Source: an uncultured Treponema sp. (GTDB lineage Bacteria; Spirochaetota; Spirochaetia; Treponematales; Treponemataceae). From it: a DNA stretch of 8,350 bases. Under the pieces are notes generated by a model. It had not been told where the DNA came from and did no database searches. It worked only from the letters and a program-made list of their open reading frames with translations. The stretch covers positions 1 to 8,350 of the forward strand of contig CAMNHD010000052.1 of NCBI GenBank assembly GCA_946538875.1, given 5' to 3'. Both the position numbers and the translations under genes were made by a program. Below, one piece after another: positions 7,012 through 8,350 of this stretch; positions within the stretch are counted from its first letter, which is position 1; every line of letters starts with the position of its first letter.

Positions 7012-7791
7012 ATGCATTTGATTTTTATCCGGCACGGCGACCCTGACTATAAGAACAATACTCTTACGGAGAAGGGGTGGCGCGAAGCTGAACTTCTGGG
7101 AAGGCGGGTAAGCGGCTGGAAAGTGGACAAGGTATATGTCTCGCCTTATGGACGCGCACAGGACACCGCAAAGCCTTTCCTTGAAAAAATGAAGATAAGT
7201 GCGGAGACGCTTCCATGGCTCAAGGAATTCGACAAGCGCATAGAAGACCCGCTTGATGGCCGAATGAGAATCTGCTGGGACTGGCTGCCGCGTGAATATT
7301 TTGGCCAGAAGCGTTTTTTTGACCGATTTGCATGGTCAGGGCATAAGGCCATGAAAAAAGCCGGAATAGCTGAGGAATACAGGATGGTCTGCGATGGCTT
7401 TGACAAAGTTCTTGAGTCACTGGGGTACAAAAGAACTGATGCCAAGATTCCTGTGTACAAGTGCACGCCTCACTTGACCAGCGAAGAAGCCGCCGTTGAC
7501 ACTCACCTTAATTCTCTCCAGACAAGTCTTGACGACCGCAACATTTTGTTTGTATGCCACCTGGGAGTCATGTTCGTGATACTTTCCCACCTGCTGGGGA
7601 TTTCGCCCGTTCAGTTGTGGCAGGGATTCTTTGTGCCTCCGACTTCCGTGACTGTGGCCGGGGCAGAGGAGAGAGTTCCCGGTGAAGTTGTTTTCCGTGT
7701 CCAGCAGCTGGGGGATGCCTCGCACCTTGCGGCCAACGGTGAACCGGTTTCTTCAAGCGGCTTTTTTGGAGGCTGCTTTGAACCACGCTGA
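7012..7791 (+). CDS. histidine phosphatase family protein (phosphoglycerate mutase-like)
   Basis: The product (259 residues) belongs to the histidine phosphatase superfamily, whose members transfer phosphate through a catalytic histidine. The N-terminal IFIRHGDPD (4-12) contains Arg7 and the phosphorylated His8. SPYGRAQDTA (44-53) provides the second phosphate-binding arginine, Arg48. Glu72 in the KEFD segment is a candidate acid. VCHLGVM (181-187) gives the second core histidine, His183. Residues about 80-165 form a large cap insertion rich in Trp, Tyr and Phe that presumably selects the substrate, which cannot be predicted. The C-terminal half (LLGISPVQLWQGFFVPPTSV) matches a subfamily frequent in anaerobes. 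No signal peptide is seen, so it is probably cytoplasmic. AAGGAG (6998-7003), inside the end of the AlkD-like gene, sits eight bases before the ATG. The intergenic gap is only four bases. It is the last gene of the run. Confidence 0.9.
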   Translation: MHLIFIRHGDPDYKNNTLTEKGWREAELLGRRVSGWKVDKVYVSPYGRAQDTAKPFLEKMKISAETLPWLKEFDKRIEDPLDGRMRICWDWLPREYFGQKRFFDRFAWSGHKAMKKAGIAEEYRMVCDGFDKVLESLGYKRTDAKIPVYKCTPHLTSEEAAVDTHLNSLQTSLDDRNILFVCHLGVMFVILSHLLGISPVQLWQGFFVPPTSVTVAGAEERVPGEVVFRVQQLGDASHLAANGEPVSSSGFFGGCFEPR

Positions 7792-7820
7792 GAAGATATA
7801 AATCCTTGTAATAAGAATAT

Positions 7821-7850
7821 AAGTTTTTGTTAGCAAACTTGACTTTTTTT
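7821..7850 (+). terminator. possible weak intrinsic terminator of the parE operon
   Basis: AAGTTT (7821-7826) and AAACTT (7835-7840) can form a six-pair stem with an eight-base loop, followed three bases later by seven T residues (7844-7850). The stem has only one G-C pair, so it would be a poor terminator alone. Its position 30 bases after the last gene of the run fits the end of the operon. The 3' arm overlaps the -35 box of the next promoter. Confidence 0.35.
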
Positions 7851-7866
7851 AGTATTGCTTTAAAAT
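7839..7866 (+). promoter_or_regulatory. sigma70-type promoter for the lipoprotein gene
   Basis: TTGACT (7839-7844) and TAAAAT (7861-7866) each match the consensus at five of six positions and are 16 bases apart. Transcription should start near 7873 and give an untranslated leader of about 105 bases before the ATG at 7978. The -35 box shares bases with the terminator-like hairpin, so this short stretch may serve both transcription units. Confidence 0.65.
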
Positions 7867-7923
7867 GAAAACCGTTAAAGTGCGTTGCTCTCAAAGACCA
7901 TGGATTATGAGATGTTACTGCGC

Positions 7924-7954
7924 TGAAAATTTCATGTGTTTTATACACTTTTCA
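7924..7954 (+). promoter_or_regulatory. bulged hairpin in the lipoprotein mRNA leader
   Basis: TGAAAA (7924-7929) can pair with TTTTCA (7949-7954), and within it GTGT (7936-7939) with ACAC (7945-7948), leaving a six-base bulge on the 5' side. The same left part, 7924-7934, is also a small palindrome (TGAAA, A, TTTCA). It ends 11 bases before the ribosome binding site at 7966-7971. The stem is AU-rich and may be fortuitous; no known riboswitch class is recognised. Confidence 0.25.
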
Positions 7955-7977
7955 AAAATTGTTCCAAGAGGTTAAAA

Positions 7978-8350
7978 ATGAAAAAGATTGCATCTTTCCT
8001 ATCACTTTGTGTCATTGCAGGACTGACGATGATTTCCTGTGCCACCACAGTTTCCTCCAAGGTAACGCGTCCAGCTCAGCTCAACATGAATGTCGCCACC
8101 ACAATCGCCGTTCTTCCGTTCCAGCGTGCTGCTATCACCAATGACCGCCAGACCAGTCCGGAGTACAAGGAACGCCAGGCTTTTGCAGACTATCTGTCTG
8201 ATGAACTTGAGCTCCGCCTTGCAGACATCGAATACTACACAGTAGAAAGTTCAACCCGCGTAAAACTTGCCATTGAAAAGGGCCGCCCTTCACCTGCCGA
8301 AGTCTACATTACAGGTTATGTGGATTATTACACCAACGAGATGAATGTGA
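7978..8350 (+). CDS. putative lipoprotein with an IAVLPF motif (3' partial)
   Basis: The frame opens at ATG 7978 and runs to the window edge without a stop, giving the first 124 codons. AAGAGG (7966-7971) lies six bases before the ATG. The N-terminus is a lipoprotein signal peptide: MKK, a hydrophobic core, then MISC with Cys21 as the expected lipidated residue. Met at -3 departs from the enterobacterial consensus but suits the looser spirochaete lipobox. The mature part has a short polar linker and then TIAVLPFQRA (42-51), a first beta-strand seen in envelope proteins of the LpoB, CsgG, FlgT and TolB N-terminal type. It is followed by a helix (FADYLSDELELRLADI) and a strand-helix pair (YYTVESSTRVKLAIEKG). 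This order is consistent with that fold, but the specific family cannot be fixed from a fragment. It has its own promoter and is separate from the parE operon. Confidence 0.85.
   Translation, partial: MKKIASFLSLCVIAGLTMISCATTVSSKVTRPAQLNMNVATTIAVLPFQRAAITNDRQTSPEYKERQAFADYLSDELELRLADIEYYTVESSTRVKLAIEKGRPSPAEVYITGYVDYYTNEMNV

Noticed and set aside
7959..8144. 61-codon plus-strand frame beginning MFQEVKNEK
   Set aside because: It is out of frame with the lipoprotein gene at 7978, which has a signal peptide, lipobox and well-placed ribosome binding site.

Overview
The window is ordinary bacterial chromosome, about half G+C, with every recognisable gene on the + strand. It reads best as a host-associated spirochaete close to Treponema. 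This is inferred from the style of the topoisomerase IV subunits, a lipoprotein with a relaxed spirochaete-like lipobox, and AlkD-like and histidine phosphatase subfamilies familiar from gut anaerobes. No rRNA or other taxonomic marker is present, so the assignment is tentative.

Layout. (1) Bases 1-383 hold the 3' end of a TPR-like protein gene. (2) Bases 384-567 are a 184-base intergenic stretch with two short inverted repeats and a strong sigma70-type promoter (TAGACT, 17 bases, TATAAT). (3) Bases 568-7791 are a tight run of six genes: parE, parC, a polytopic membrane protein of unknown function, a YigZ/IMPACT family protein, an AlkD-like DNA glycosylase and a histidine phosphatase. Junctions are 40 and 50 bases, then a 4-base ATGA overlap, then 12 and 4 bases, so these are probably one operon. 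(4) Bases 7792-7977 are AT-rich, with a weak terminator-like hairpin whose 3' arm runs into a good promoter (TTGACT, 16 bases, TAAAAT). (5) Bases 7978-8350 are the start of a lipoprotein gene cut by the window edge.

How the genes work together. ParE and ParC form topoisomerase IV, which decatenates and relaxes DNA. The AlkD-like protein is also a DNA maintenance enzyme. The YigZ-like protein, phosphatase and membrane protein have no obvious link to topology and look like co-transcribed housekeeping genes.

Most notable points. The parE start codon lies exactly where transcription from its promoter should begin, so the mRNA is predicted to be leaderless. ParE carries a roughly 74-residue Lys/Ala/Ser-rich tail resembling histone H1 tails. 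Three topoisomerase IV positions that govern quinolone action in model enzymes carry non-canonical residues (ParC Ala70 and Gly74, ParE Gln475). I found no CRISPR array, insertion sequence, phage gene, tRNA, rRNA or clearly new multi-gene system.
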